64,000 bases of DNA, taken from Caminicella sporogenes DSM 14501. Lineage in GTDB: Bacteria; Bacillota; Clostridia; Peptostreptococcales; Caminicellaceae. Shown here piece after piece: positions 14,547 to 24,042 of the stretch. The DNA lies in the NCBI RefSeq assembly GCF_900142285.1, contig NZ_FRAJ01000005.1, positions 108,714 to 172,713 of the forward strand, in the 5' to 3' direction. The translations under genes were made by a program, and so were the position numbers. Numbering within the stretch: the stretch's first letter is position 1; every line of letters begins with the position of its first letter. The notes under the pieces were generated by a model. That model saw only the letters and a program-made list of their open reading frames with translations, had not been told where the DNA came from and ran no database searches.

Positions 14547-15278
14547 CTAAGATTTTGAAATACTTTTAATTAATTCACGATAGTTAGTTATACTTTTAAA
14601 ATATAATGCACTAAAAATTAATAACAATAATAATATACTATATATACTTATAATTTTCATTTTGTCATTTTTTTTAAGTTTAAAATAAGATTTATTTTTA
14701 TATTTTTTAGTAAAATCATAAGTTTGATATATGCCTATTGCAAAACTAATCCACAATATAACTTTTGATTTTAACCTTTCTGCTGATATACACAAATATA
14801 ATAAAAATGGCAATCCTATGTAACATATGATAGGAGATGCTGTTTCTGCTATATGTCCTCCATCAAAAGGTTTTACAGGAATTAAATTTATTAAATTTAT
14901 CACTATTGAAGTAAAACTTAATACAAAAAATGTAGTCTCTCCTGTAATCCAATAAATTATATAATAAAAAAGAGCAAGTAGTCCTCCAAACAAAGGACCT
15001 CCTATTGCAATAATCGCATTTTCTTTACAATTTTCAACTTTCTCATGAACTATATATGCTCCAAAAGGGGTAAATCCTCCAAAAATAACTTTTCGATTTA
15101 AAAATTTTGCTGCAAAGCAGTGTCCTAATTCATGTACAATTAAAATGAAAATATATCCTACTGCGTAATAAAAATTAATAGCCCCTCCTAATATTACTAC
15201 TGTTAAAAGAATTATCAAAACATTAAATATTACCTTTTTAAAGCTTAGTTTTTTTGCTAAATCTATACTACCTTTCAT
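14547..15278 (-). CDS. M50 (site-2 protease-like) intramembrane metalloprotease
   Basis: 243 aa with five to six membrane segments. The zinc motif HELGH is at residues 49-53 inside the second hydrophobic segment, and the third ligand region is PVKPFDGGHIAE near residue 138, as in site-2 proteases and SpoIVFB relatives. Such enzymes cleave membrane-embedded anti-sigma factors or pro-proteins. There are no PDZ or CBS domains, so this is a minimal member. It lies 41 bases after the glycogen-debranching gene; co-transcription is likely but a functional link is not obvious. The substrate is unknown. Confidence 0.85.
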   Translation of the reverse strand: MKGSIDLAKKLSFKKVIFNVLIILLTVVILGGAINFYYAVGYIFILIVHELGHCFAAKFLNRKVIFGGFTPFGAYIVHEKVENCKENAIIAIGGPLFGGLLALFYYIIYWITGETTFFVLSFTSIVINLINLIPVKPFDGGHIAETASPIICYIGLPFLLYLCISAERLKSKVILWISFAIGIYQTYDFTKKYKNKSYFKLKKNDKMKIISIYSILLLLLIFSALYFKSITNYRELIKSISKS

Positions 15279-15319
15279 GTCTTTTAACTTCCTTTTCCAA
15301 ATATTATTATTAAAAGTTT

Positions 15320-17278
15320 TTATTTAAAGTTTAAAACTACTTCTACATATGTTCTTAAAACCTCACCAACTGACCATGCTTGAGCTACACAGCCTCTTGG
15401 ATAATGAGGTTTATCTCCATCAAATATTTCTGATATATTGCTAATACAAGCATCTTTCATATGATAATAAAACTCTTCAAGCATATATTTTGCACTAAGT
15501 TTACTTTCTTTAGAATAATTATTTACTTTTACATATGCTTCAACAAAAGGTCCTATCAACCAAGCCCAAACTGTTCCTTGATGATATGCCCCATCTCTCT
15601 TTAGAACATCTCCACCATATTTCCCTATATATTCTTTATGTCTTTTCGATAAACTCCTTAATCCAAATGGAGTATATAATTCTTCATGTACTTTCTCTAC
15701 TATTAACTTTTCCTTTTCTCTATCAAGAATTGAAAATGGTAAACTCACAGCCAATATCTGATTAGGTCTAATCATATCTACCGGCTTTTTATCTTGTATA
15801 ACATCATATAAATATTTACCCTTATCGTTCCAAAACTTCTCTACAAAACTTTTTTTAGCCTTTTCTGCTAATTTTCCATATTCACTACCATCGTATCCTA
15901 ATCTATTAGATATTTCTTCCATGATTTTTAAAGCATTATACCAAAGAGCATTAATTTCAACTGCCTTTCCATGTCTTGGAGTAACTACCCAATCTCCAAC
16001 TTTAACATCCATCCAAGTTAACTGCGTACCTTCATCTCCAGCAGATAAAAGTCCATCATCATCCATATAAATATTGTTTATCGTACCTTTTACATGATGC
16101 TTTATCATATCTTCAAGATGTGGATATATCTCATCTTTGATAGTTTTTAAATCGTTAGTATACTTAAGATATTTATATACTGCATAAAAAAACCACAGTG
16201 ACCCATCCGCTGTATTATATAAAGGCGGAGTATTCTCATCTGGAAACATATTCGGTATTATTCCATACTTAATATATTTTATAAATGTTAATAAAATATT
16301 TTTTGCATCATCAAATCTTTTAGTGGTAAGAGTAAGCCCAGTAAATGCTATCATCGTATCTCTTCCCCAGTCTGTAAACCAAGGATAACCTGCGATTATC
16401 GTTTTAGTTTTTGTCGATGACCTTCTAACTATAAAACTGTCACTTGCCAATACTAAATTATTTAAAAAACGATTTGTATACCCTGCTCTATCTATTAGTT
16501 CTATACGCCTTTTCTTTTCATTCTCGATTATTTCTTCTGCTGTATATTCAGCACTATCCTCTATTGTAGCTAAAAAAGTTATAGTGTACTTCTTATGTGG
16601 TTCCATTTCATAATAAAAAATACCCGGTATAAAATGAAAATCAATACTTTCAAGCCCTCTATAATTTTCATTTTCATAGAACATAGGTAAAGACCACTCT
16701 TCATTTGCCTCGTATATACAATTTGAAATTATTTTCAAGTTTAAACCTGTACTCTTTTCAATTAATTTTAAAGCTCTTCTTTCATAACTTTGGTTATATT
16801 TAAAACTACCTTTTTTACTAACATCATGATGATTCCTAAAGTTTATATATGGAGTAAATGTCATTTTTACTTTTTTACTCCCGGTATTTATTTTGTATAC
16901 AACAGCTACAGTATTTTTCTCATACTCCATTGCCAATTCTTTGCTAATAATAACATCTTTTACTCCATAAATAAACTTTGGAATAGGATAACTATTAAAT
17001 CTTCTTAATTGTAAATATCCGTCATCTATCTTTTCAATAAACTGATTGGAAAATAATTTATATTCTTCACCTTCTATTTTTAATGTTTCATCTATTTTCG
17101 ATAATAATAAGTATCTCTTTATTGGATGCTCTAATGAAGCATTAAGCAACCCATGATATTTTCTGATATTTGCTCCAATTATAGTAGATGAACAAAAACT
17201 GCCAAGCCCATTTGTAATTAAATATTCTTTTTGTATTCCATCATCAAAAGTCTTCCAATTTGAATACCCTAGTTCCAC
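15320..17278 (-). CDS. Glycogen debranching enzyme / amylo-alpha-1,6-glucosidase (GH133)
   Basis: 652 aa, cytoplasmic. N-terminal GDE_N domain with EYLITNGLGSFCSSTIIGAN and RKYHGLL (residues about 18-45), and a C-terminal (alpha/alpha)6 catalytic domain containing AGYPWFTDWGRDTMIAFTGL near residue 290 and SAGDEGTQLTWMDVKVGDW near 410. It hydrolyses alpha-1,6 branch points of glycogen or limit dextrins. ATG at 17278 follows AAGGTGG. It lies downstream of the LacI regulator and the MalEFG transporter, completing cytoplasmic breakdown of imported branched maltodextrin together with the neopullulanase. A gap of 120 bases upstream contains a possible TATAAT but no convincing -35. Confidence 0.93.
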   Translation of the reverse strand: MELGYSNWKTFDDGIQKEYLITNGLGSFCSSTIIGANIRKYHGLLNASLEHPIKRYLLLSKIDETLKIEGEEYKLFSNQFIEKIDDGYLQLRRFNSYPIPKFIYGVKDVIISKELAMEYEKNTVAVVYKINTGSKKVKMTFTPYINFRNHHDVSKKGSFKYNQSYERRALKLIEKSTGLNLKIISNCIYEANEEWSLPMFYENENYRGLESIDFHFIPGIFYYEMEPHKKYTITFLATIEDSAEYTAEEIIENEKKRRIELIDRAGYTNRFLNNLVLASDSFIVRRSSTKTKTIIAGYPWFTDWGRDTMIAFTGLTLTTKRFDDAKNILLTFIKYIKYGIIPNMFPDENTPPLYNTADGSLWFFYAVYKYLKYTNDLKTIKDEIYPHLEDMIKHHVKGTINNIYMDDDGLLSAGDEGTQLTWMDVKVGDWVVTPRHGKAVEINALWYNALKIMEEISNRLGYDGSEYGKLAEKAKKSFVEKFWNDKGKYLYDVIQDKKPVDMIRPNQILAVSLPFSILDREKEKLIVEKVHEELYTPFGLRSLSKRHKEYIGKYGGDVLKRDGAYHQGTVWAWLIGPFVEAYVKVNNYSKESKLSAKYMLEEFYYHMKDACISNISEIFDGDKPHYPRGCVAQAWSVGEVLRTYVEVVLNFK

Positions 17279-17398
17279 TTTTCCACCTTCTCGTTCCTTA
17301 TTATAATGTTAAAACATTGCTAGTACTAATCAACTCTCTCTTTGTTGTTTTTTTAACAAATCGAATTATTTTTTCATTTCTATATCATTTTCGTTTAA

Positions 17399-18403
17399 TT
17401 ATAAGGTAGATTCTCTTTCTATTAACTCTGTATCGATTATATAATGATTTGTTTCTATATTTTTATTTTCAAGTTTTCCAATTAATAGTTTTGCTGCATA
17501 ATATCCCAATTTTTCAGCTTTAATATCTACTGAAGTAAGTTTTGGCTGTTGGTATTCAGCTAAAGGCGTATTATTAAACCCAACAACAGCTATTTTATTT
17601 ATTGCTTTCTCTCTTATAGCTTTTAAAGCACCAAAAGCTATTAAATCATCTGTCGTAACAACAGCAGAAGGTTCTTTATAATCTAAAATCTCCATCATAG
17701 CTTCATAACCTTTTATTTCTGTAAAGTCTACTTGTTCATAGATAAATTTTTCATTAACAGAAATTCCATGTACCTTTAATGCTCTTAAATATCCATCCAA
17801 TCTATCTCTAGTAACATTAAGAGTATGCGGTCCACCAATAAATGCTATATCTCTATGCCCTTTATTAATTAAGTAATTAACTACATCATACATAGCTTTA
17901 AAATTATCATTATCTACCCATAATATTCCATCTGATTTTTCCGGTCTACCAACTACTACAAATGGATATTTTTCACTATCTTTTAAATATTCAATACATT
18001 TATCGTTTTCTCTCACAGTTAAAAGAATTATACCGTCTACCCATTTACTGTAAATATAATTTTTAATGAAATTTATTTCTTCTTTTTCATTATTACTATA
18101 TGTATACATTATATAATAACCTTTTTTTTGAGCATAAACACTTATTCCTCTCATTGCTTGAATAAAAAATGGATTTATAAATAAATCTTCTTCAGTATTT
18201 GGTAATATCAGCCCTAAAGTTTTTGTTGATTTATTTGCCAAACTTCTTGCAATTGCGTTAGGATAATAATTTAATTTTTTCATTGCCTCAAACACTTTTT
18301 TCTTCGTTTCATTGCTTATTTTTGGATTATCAGAAATAACTCTAGAAACAGTCGATGGAGATACTTTTGCCAATTTAGCAACATCTTTTATTGTAACAGG
18401 CAT
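17399..18403 (-). CDS. LacI-family repressor of the maltodextrin regulon
   Basis: 334 aa. N-terminal helix-turn-helix VTIKDVAKLAKVSPSTVSRVISDN with the hinge helix YPNAIARSLANKSTK, followed by a periplasmic-binding-protein-like sensor domain (TLGLILPNTEEDLFINPFF through the C-terminus). ATG at 18403 is chosen because the protein then starts MPVTIKDV like its family; the longer TTG frame adds unconserved residues. The ribosome site (GGGAAG) is weak. It sits in the maltodextrin cluster, and two TGCAAACG-type operators lie on the neopullulanase and malE promoters, the exact sort of site LacI/MalR proteins bind. Maltose or maltotriose is the likely inducer (inference). Confidence 0.9.
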   Translation of the reverse strand: MPVTIKDVAKLAKVSPSTVSRVISDNPKISNETKKKVFEAMKKLNYYPNAIARSLANKSTKTLGLILPNTEEDLFINPFFIQAMRGISVYAQKKGYYIMYTYSNNEKEEINFIKNYIYSKWVDGIILLTVRENDKCIEYLKDSEKYPFVVVGRPEKSDGILWVDNDNFKAMYDVVNYLINKGHRDIAFIGGPHTLNVTRDRLDGYLRALKVHGISVNEKFIYEQVDFTEIKGYEAMMEILDYKEPSAVVTTDDLIAFGALKAIREKAINKIAVVGFNNTPLAEYQQPKLTSVDIKAEKLGYYAAKLLIGKLENKNIETNHYIIDTELIERESTL

Positions 18404-18482
18404 ATTATTCACTTCCCAATTTTTATTTTTCCTAATCAATATTTTAAATTAATATAAATTTCATATTTTTTCAAATTTTATC

Positions 18483-19352
18483 TTAACTCTTTGTAGCTCC
18501 AGATGATAAACCTTCTACTATATGTTTTTGTAAATAAATAAACAATAAAGTTATTGGTATAGCAACTAATATAGAACCTGCTGCAAACATAGTAAATTTA
18601 GTATTTTGTTGTCCAGTTACCATTTCATATAGAGCCATAGCCAAAGTCTTTTTATCAGCACTTCTTAATATTAATCTTGGCAGAATATAATCCATCCAAG
18701 GTGCAGTAAACTGAGTTAATGCAATAAAAGTAATTATTGGTCTTGCTATTGGCAAAATAATTTTTCTAAATATAGTCAAGTTTGAAGCTCCATCTATTCT
18801 AGCAGCTTCATCTAAACTCTTTGGTATACCATCAAAATACCCTTTAACCAGCCAAGCATTATAGGGTATTTGTCCACCAGCATATACAAGTATTAAGCCT
18901 AAATGAGTGTTTAAAAGACCTATTTGCATTAACAGTACATATATAGCAGTCATAGATAAAAAGCTTGGAAACATCTGCAAAATAAGCATACTTACTAATC
19001 CCATTTTTTTACCTTTAAATTTAAACCTTGAAAATACATAAGCTGTTATAGTAGTGAATACAACTGATAATATCATATTTATTGTTGCAATTTTCAAAGT
19101 ATTTAAATACCATATTACAAATTTTGTCTTTGTAAATAATTCTTTATAATGTATCAAAGTTGGATTTTTAGGTATTAAAGTAGAACCATATAAACTATTT
19201 CCAGGATTTAACGATGAACCTACTATCCATATAACTGGTGCAAGTACAACAAACGCTAAAATCAGTAAAATAGCATATAATATAATTTTTGACAAATACT
19301 TTGATATTTTACGACTATTATCTGCTATTTTTTTTTCTGCTGATAAAATCAT
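18483..19352 (-). CDS. malG: Maltodextrin ABC transporter permease, MalG-like
   Basis: 289-aa binding-protein-dependent permease with six membrane segments. The ABC-ATPase docking (EAA) loop reads DEAARIDGASNLTIFRKIILPIARPI near residue 180. The N-terminal FVVLAPVIWIVGSSLNPGNSLYG and the C-terminal YLQKHIVEGLSSGATKS match the MalG/CUT1 type. ATG at 19352 overlaps the stop codon of malF (TAATG), with GAGGAGG ten bases before, so translation is coupled. It pairs with MalF and MalE; no ATPase gene is in the window, so a shared MsmX-type ATPase encoded elsewhere is expected. Confidence 0.93.
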   Translation of the reverse strand: MILSAEKKIADNSRKISKYLSKIILYAILLILAFVVLAPVIWIVGSSLNPGNSLYGSTLIPKNPTLIHYKELFTKTKFVIWYLNTLKIATINMILSVVFTTITAYVFSRFKFKGKKMGLVSMLILQMFPSFLSMTAIYVLLMQIGLLNTHLGLILVYAGGQIPYNAWLVKGYFDGIPKSLDEAARIDGASNLTIFRKIILPIARPIITFIALTQFTAPWMDYILPRLILRSADKKTLAMALYEMVTGQQNTKFTMFAAGSILVAIPITLLFIYLQKHIVEGLSSGATKS

Positions 19353-20641
19353 TATAACATGTCCTCCTCTTTAAAAGATTTCGTTTTTATAAAACTATAT
19401 GATGAAATACTAGCCACTATAAAAAATATTATTATTGATATTACTGCAGCCATATGATATTGATTTTGATTTAAAGTTAATTTATAAATCCACGAAACTA
19501 AAATATCAGTATGACCTGCATATTTATATGCAGAATTTACAGGTCCTCCATCCGTTAACAAGTATATATTATTAAAATTGTTAAAATTATAGGCAAAAGA
19601 TAGTATTAAATAAGGTGCTGTCTGATAAAATATCATTGGCAAAGTTATTTTATAAAATTTTTGTCTGTTTGTAGCTCCATCTATATCCGCAGCTTCATAT
19701 AAATCTTTAGGAATATTAGTCAAAATACCAGACATCAATACCATAAAATACGGCGAACCTAACCACATATTTACAAGTAATATAACAATTTTAGCTAAAG
19801 TAGGGTCTGTAAGCCAAGAAATACGAGCTATGTCAAACTTAGCTAATAAATTATTTATTGGTCCGGGTCCACTAAACATTAAACGCATTACTAATAAAGA
19901 TAAAAAACCAGGTATAGCATATGGTAGTATAAATATACTCCTCCAAACTCTTTTAAATTTAATACCTTTTGCATTAGTCAATAATGCTAAAAATAATCCT
20001 CCAAAATATGTCGTAATAGTTGCTAAAGTTGCCCAAATAATTGTCCATTTAGCTACTCCAAAAAATGTTGAACTCCAAATTTTTAATCTAACTAAATTCC
20101 GAAAGTTTTTTAGTCCTACCCAATCTACCAAATTTTTGGGCGGTAAATGATATGGACTTGAATAATTAGTAAATGCAATACAAAAAGTAAAGATTATAGG
20201 TAGTAATGTTACAAAAATAACTGCTAAAATAGTCGGTGTAAGCATAAACATAGGAAAATATTTATCCCAAATATACTTCAAAAACTCTCTAAATGTTCTT
20301 TTTTCTTCTCCTTTTTGAATAATTTCTGCCGTATTTTTAGCATCTTTTATATTTATAAAGTAAATTAATATAAACAACATTATAACTAACAAAGAAATAA
20401 TACCTTGTATTAATAAAATAATTGAATGATCCCCTTGTGCTATACCATTTACAAAATGTAAAGGTTTATCTCCCAAAGTAATTAGTCCCCAAATAGAATG
20501 TTTAAAATATGGAATAGTAAAAATAAGTATAATAAGTTCAAATACAGAAAAAATTATACCTTTTATAATTTCTCTATTATAAAATTGTCCTAATCCCATA
20601 AATAAAGTAGATAATATTGCAGCTTTAGTAGATTTTTTCAT
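19352..20641 (-). CDS. malF: Maltodextrin ABC transporter permease, MalF-like
   Basis: 429 aa, CUT1 permease. About 130 extra N-terminal residues, with segments around MGLGQFYNREIIKGIIFSVFELIILIF and a second hydrophobic pair, precede the six-segment core beginning MFMLTPTILAVIFVTLLPIIFTF. The EAA loop is DLYEAADIDGATNRQKFYKITLPMI. ATG at 20641 follows GGAGGG by five bases; a longer frame to 20686 lacks a site. It follows malE across a hairpin terminator and overlaps malG by one base. Confidence 0.92.
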   Translation of the reverse strand: MKKSTKAAILSTLFMGLGQFYNREIIKGIIFSVFELIILIFTIPYFKHSIWGLITLGDKPLHFVNGIAQGDHSIILLIQGIISLLVIMLFILIYFINIKDAKNTAEIIQKGEEKRTFREFLKYIWDKYFPMFMLTPTILAVIFVTLLPIIFTFCIAFTNYSSPYHLPPKNLVDWVGLKNFRNLVRLKIWSSTFFGVAKWTIIWATLATITTYFGGLFLALLTNAKGIKFKRVWRSIFILPYAIPGFLSLLVMRLMFSGPGPINNLLAKFDIARISWLTDPTLAKIVILLVNMWLGSPYFMVLMSGILTNIPKDLYEAADIDGATNRQKFYKITLPMIFYQTAPYLILSFAYNFNNFNNIYLLTDGGPVNSAYKYAGHTDILVSWIYKLTLNQNQYHMAAVISIIIFFIVASISSYSFIKTKSFKEEDML

Positions 20642-20670
20642 TTTTTCCCTCCTACCACAAATCTTCTTTA

Positions 20671-20715
20671 AAAAAAATCCAGTCATTTACATTATCGTAA
20701 ACGACTAGATTTTTA
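20671..20715 (-). terminator. Intra-operon terminator between malE and malF
   Basis: Minus strand TCTAGTCGTTTAC-GATAAT-GTAAATGACTGGA (two mismatches) followed by eight T. It directly follows the malE stop and would let excess malE message accumulate over malFG. Confidence 0.8.
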
Positions 20716-20730
20716 CTATTTTATTCAAAT

Positions 20731-22020
20731 TTATTCCTGTGATTCTATTGCTTCCTTAATAGTTTGAACTGCATTATCTAACGCCTCTTTTACATCTACT
20801 CCATCATCCCACATTGATGCAAATGCTGCCCCATATGGTTCCCATACAACTTGCATTTGTGGAATAGAAGGCATTGGAACTGCATATTGAGCTTGAGCTA
20901 AAAATGGTGCAACAATTTTATCATTTTTGATGACATCTTCATTCATAAGAGATTTAACAGGTGGTATCTGCTTAGTCATTTCAAATCTTTTTAATAACAT
21001 TTCATCTGAAGTTGCAAATTTAGCAAATAATTTAGCGGCATTTGGATATTTTGTATATGCACTTACAAACATTGCTCTAATTCCTGAAAAACTGGCTGGA
21101 TGCTTTTCGCCCGGCAATTTTGGAAGTGGTACTATGCCAAAATTAACACCTGCTTCCTGATAACCTTTAACTGCCCAAGGTCCATTTATTATCATAGCTG
21201 CTTTACCTTCTGAAAATAAACCATCTACAATTTGAGAATTAGTATCAGCTGAATTTAATGGTAATATTTCCTTTAATGACACCATAAATTTAGCACCTTC
21301 AACAGCAGCTTCATTATTTAAACCTATATCATCTTTATTTGTTCCACCATTGCCAAAAACATAACCCCCATTACCAGCTACAAAACTATGTGAAAAATAA
21401 GCATTTGCAACATCCCACATTAAAGCATACTTATTTTCTTTTGGATTATTATATTTCTTTGCAAATTCTATAATTTCTTCATAAGTTTCAGGTACTTTTG
21501 ATACTAAATCTTTATTATAAAACAAAGCATAAGTTTCTATAGCTAGTGGATAGCCATATACTTGCCCTTCAAAAGTAACACTATCTGCAGCAGCTTTTAT
21601 AAAATCATTTTTTACTCTATTAGCAGTTACATCATTAACTTGCACTAAACCTGAAGCTACTAATTCTCCAGTATGATCATGTGGAGCAACAAATACATCT
21701 GCACCTACTCCTGCAGGTCCATCAGTTGCTAATTTATTTTTTGCATCTGTATTAGCAACTGCTTCATAAATAACCTCTACACCATATTTTTCTTTAAACT
21801 TTTCAGCTGCATATTTTATCCAATCTGACTCTGGACCTTCACTTTCCCAAACAACTAATTTTGCACCCGGTTCAGGAATTAACTCCCCTGATACATTTTT
21901 TTGATTTGCATTTCCCTGATTATTATCTTGATTATTTTGTACTGGCTCATGTTTAGAACCACATCCTACTAACGAAAATACTAATACTGCAATAAGTAAA
22001 AAACTTAAAATTTTTTTCAT
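20731..22020 (-). CDS. malE: Maltodextrin-binding lipoprotein, MalE-like
   Basis: 429 aa, extracytoplasmic solute-binding protein. Lipoprotein signal peptide MKKILSFLLIAVLVFSLVGC with the lipobox LVGC near residues 17-20, then an asparagine/glutamine-rich linker and the type I binding fold (LVVWESEGPESDWIKYAAEKFKEKYGVEV through ALMWDVANAYFSH and SFSGIRAMFVSAYTKYPNAA). ATG at 22020 follows GAGGGGGA. It captures maltose/maltodextrins and delivers them to MalFG. Its own promoter with a LacI-type operator lies at 22103-22151, within the 133 bases after the neopullulanase gene. Confidence 0.93.
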   Translation of the reverse strand: MKKILSFLLIAVLVFSLVGCGSKHEPVQNNQDNNQGNANQKNVSGELIPEPGAKLVVWESEGPESDWIKYAAEKFKEKYGVEVIYEAVANTDAKNKLATDGPAGVGADVFVAPHDHTGELVASGLVQVNDVTANRVKNDFIKAAADSVTFEGQVYGYPLAIETYALFYNKDLVSKVPETYEEIIEFAKKYNNPKENKYALMWDVANAYFSHSFVAGNGGYVFGNGGTNKDDIGLNNEAAVEGAKFMVSLKEILPLNSADTNSQIVDGLFSEGKAAMIINGPWAVKGYQEAGVNFGIVPLPKLPGEKHPASFSGIRAMFVSAYTKYPNAAKLFAKFATSDEMLLKRFEMTKQIPPVKSLMNEDVIKNDKIVAPFLAQAQYAVPMPSIPQMQVVWEPYGAAFASMWDDGVDVKEALDNAVQTIKEAIESQE

Positions 22021-22043
22021 ATAAATCCCCCTCTTTCCTTTTT

Positions 22044-22080
22044 GTATTGTCAAAAAAATCACTATAATTTTTGACAATAC
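22044..22080. repeat. 13-bp inverted repeat in the malE leader
   Basis: GTATTGTCAAAAA / TTTTTGACAATAC around an 11-base spacer, ending about 10 bases before the malE ribosome site. No T-run follows on the minus strand, so it is a leader hairpin (stability) or a second operator rather than a terminator. Confidence 0.6.
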
Positions 22081-22102
22081 CCTACTTTATAATCAAATCC
22101 CC

Positions 22103-22151
22103 TGCAATCGTTTGCACAATTCATTATAAATCTTTTTCAAAAATATGTCAA
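22103..22151 (-). promoter_or_regulatory. malE promoter with LacI-type operator
   Basis: Minus strand TTGACA (22146-22151), 17-base spacer, TATAAT (22123-22128), then the near-palindrome TGCAAACGATTGCA (22103-22116) over the start site. The same layout recurs before the neopullulanase gene. The -35 box begins only three bases past the stop of that gene. Confidence 0.85.
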
Positions 22152-22153
22152 AC

Positions 22154-23890
22154 TTATTTATTATTGTAAGAAATGAGTATTCTAGCCGAATACATAGGTA
22201 TATCAATATCTAAATTATTATCTGATTTGAAAATTTCACCTGTCAAAACATCAATATATTTACCATCAATTTTTAATGTTACTTTTTTGTCAAAATTATA
22301 ATTGTTAATTAAAACAAATACTTTTTCTTCTTCATATTTTCTAATAAACCCTATTATTTCTTCTAAATCATTAATCCATTCAAAACTCCCTCTTCTCAAT
22401 ACTTTATTCTGTTTTCTTATTTTAATTAATTTTTTATAATAATTAAATAATTCTAAATTCCAAGCCCTTTTATCCCATTCCATTGGCCTTCTACAATCTG
22501 GGTCATATCCACCTTCCATACCAATTTCAGTTCCATAATATATGCAAGGTGTTCCAATATAAGTAAATAAAAATGTAGCTGCCATCATTAATTTTTTTAC
22601 ATTTTTATTACATTCTGTTAAAAATCTTGAAGTATCATGACTTTCAATTAAATTAAACATAACTTCATTAACTTGCATAGTATTTCGCATTATGATTTTA
22701 TTAATTAGTTCTTTAAACTGATTGTTAGAAATGTTTTCATAAGCAAAATACTGCAATAAAGCCCTCATAAGAGGATAATTCATTACTGCATCAAATTGGT
22801 CTCCTTTCAGCCAAGGATAAGCATCGAGCCAAAGTTCTCCTATTATATATGCATCTTCCTTAGCTTCCTTTACAACTCTTCTAAATTCTCTCCAAAAAGC
22901 ATGACTCACTTCATCTGAAACATCTAATCTCCAGCCATCAATATCTGCTTCATCTATCCAATACCTAGCAACTTTTAATAGATAATCTCTTACTTCTGGA
23001 TTAGCAGTATTTAATTTAGGCATGTAATATGTAAATGCAAATGTATCATAACTTGGAGGATTTGTTTCTATTGGCCATTTGTGTATATGAAACCAATCAT
23101 AATAAGGTGATTTTTCTCCCCTTTTTATAACATCTTGAAAAGGCTCAAAAAAATAACCACAATGATTAAATACTGCATCTAAAATAACCTTTATACCTCT
23201 TTCATGACATTTAGAAACTAATTCCTTTAAAATTTCCAAATCTCCAAAATGAGAATCTACTTTAAAATAATCTTTAGTATCATATTTATGATTAGTTGGT
23301 GCTTCAAATATTGGAGTAAGATAAATACCATTTATACCTAATTCCTCTAAATAATCAAGTTTATTAATAATTCCTTTTAAATCTCCACCATAAAAACTAT
23401 CAGAAGTAGGCAACTCCCCCCACTTTGTTAATTTATCTGGATCGTTTGAAGTATCACCATTAAAAAATCTTTCAGGAAATATCTGATAAAAGACTGTATC
23501 TTTAACCCATTCCGGTACTATATGAATATCTTCTTTATTCAAATATGGATATTGGAAAAAATGCAAATATACTTCTTTTTCATTAATATCATTTATTAAT
23601 CCCCATTCAGTAAAGTAAAAAGTCTCATTATCTCCTTCAATCTTAAAATAATATGCTAACCTTTTACTTTTAGGGGTAACCTCTATTGTAAAATAATCAT
23701 AAAGGTCATCAGAACATGTTAATTTCATAACTAATTCTTGTTTTTCATTCCAATTATATTTGTCTCCATACACTAAAAAAACTTTTTTTATATCACCTTT
23801 TTCTGCTCTTAACCTTATATGAATAACATTCTCATTATATGCATAACAAAAATTGCTTTTCGGCTTATGATAAATTGCTTGTAAATTCAT
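22154..23890 (-). CDS. Neopullulanase / cyclomaltodextrinase (GH13)
   Basis: 578 aa, no signal peptide, hence cytoplasmic. N-terminal CBM34-like beta domain (residues 1-125), then the GH13 barrel: FYQIFPERFFNGD near 135, DAVFNH at 238-243, GWRLDVSDE with nucleophile D323, acid/base E352 in IIGELWLDAYPW, and transition-state D419 in ESHDTSR. This architecture cleaves cyclodextrins, pullulan and maltodextrins. ATG at 23890 follows AGAGGTG. First gene of the regulon, controlled by a consensus promoter and a perfect LacI-type operator. Confidence 0.92.
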   Translation of the reverse strand: MNLQAIYHKPKSNFCYAYNENVIHIRLRAEKGDIKKVFLVYGDKYNWNEKQELVMKLTCSDDLYDYFTIEVTPKSKRLAYYFKIEGDNETFYFTEWGLINDINEKEVYLHFFQYPYLNKEDIHIVPEWVKDTVFYQIFPERFFNGDTSNDPDKLTKWGELPTSDSFYGGDLKGIINKLDYLEELGINGIYLTPIFEAPTNHKYDTKDYFKVDSHFGDLEILKELVSKCHERGIKVILDAVFNHCGYFFEPFQDVIKRGEKSPYYDWFHIHKWPIETNPPSYDTFAFTYYMPKLNTANPEVRDYLLKVARYWIDEADIDGWRLDVSDEVSHAFWREFRRVVKEAKEDAYIIGELWLDAYPWLKGDQFDAVMNYPLMRALLQYFAYENISNNQFKELINKIIMRNTMQVNEVMFNLIESHDTSRFLTECNKNVKKLMMAATFLFTYIGTPCIYYGTEIGMEGGYDPDCRRPMEWDKRAWNLELFNYYKKLIKIRKQNKVLRRGSFEWINDLEEIIGFIRKYEEEKVFVLINNYNFDKKVTLKIDGKYIDVLTGEIFKSDNNLDIDIPMYSARILISYNNK

Positions 23891-23936
23891 ATTTCACCTC
23901 TTAAAAAACAACATAATTTAAAATTTATCAAAATTT

Positions 23937-23985
23937 ATGCAAACGTTTGCATAAACATTATACCCCTTTGTTATTAAAATGTCAA
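23937..23985 (-). promoter_or_regulatory. Neopullulanase promoter with perfect LacI-type operator
   Basis: Minus strand TTGACA (23980-23985), 17-base spacer, TATAAT (23957-23962): both boxes perfect. The 16-bp palindrome ATGCAAACGTTTGCAT (23937-23952) covers the start site. It also resembles a catabolite-control (cre) site, so CcpA input is an alternative. Confidence 0.88.
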
Positions 23986-24042
23986 TATGAGTTTTAAGTT
24001 TTCTAATTTTTTACAAATATAAAAAATATCGATGATAAAAAA

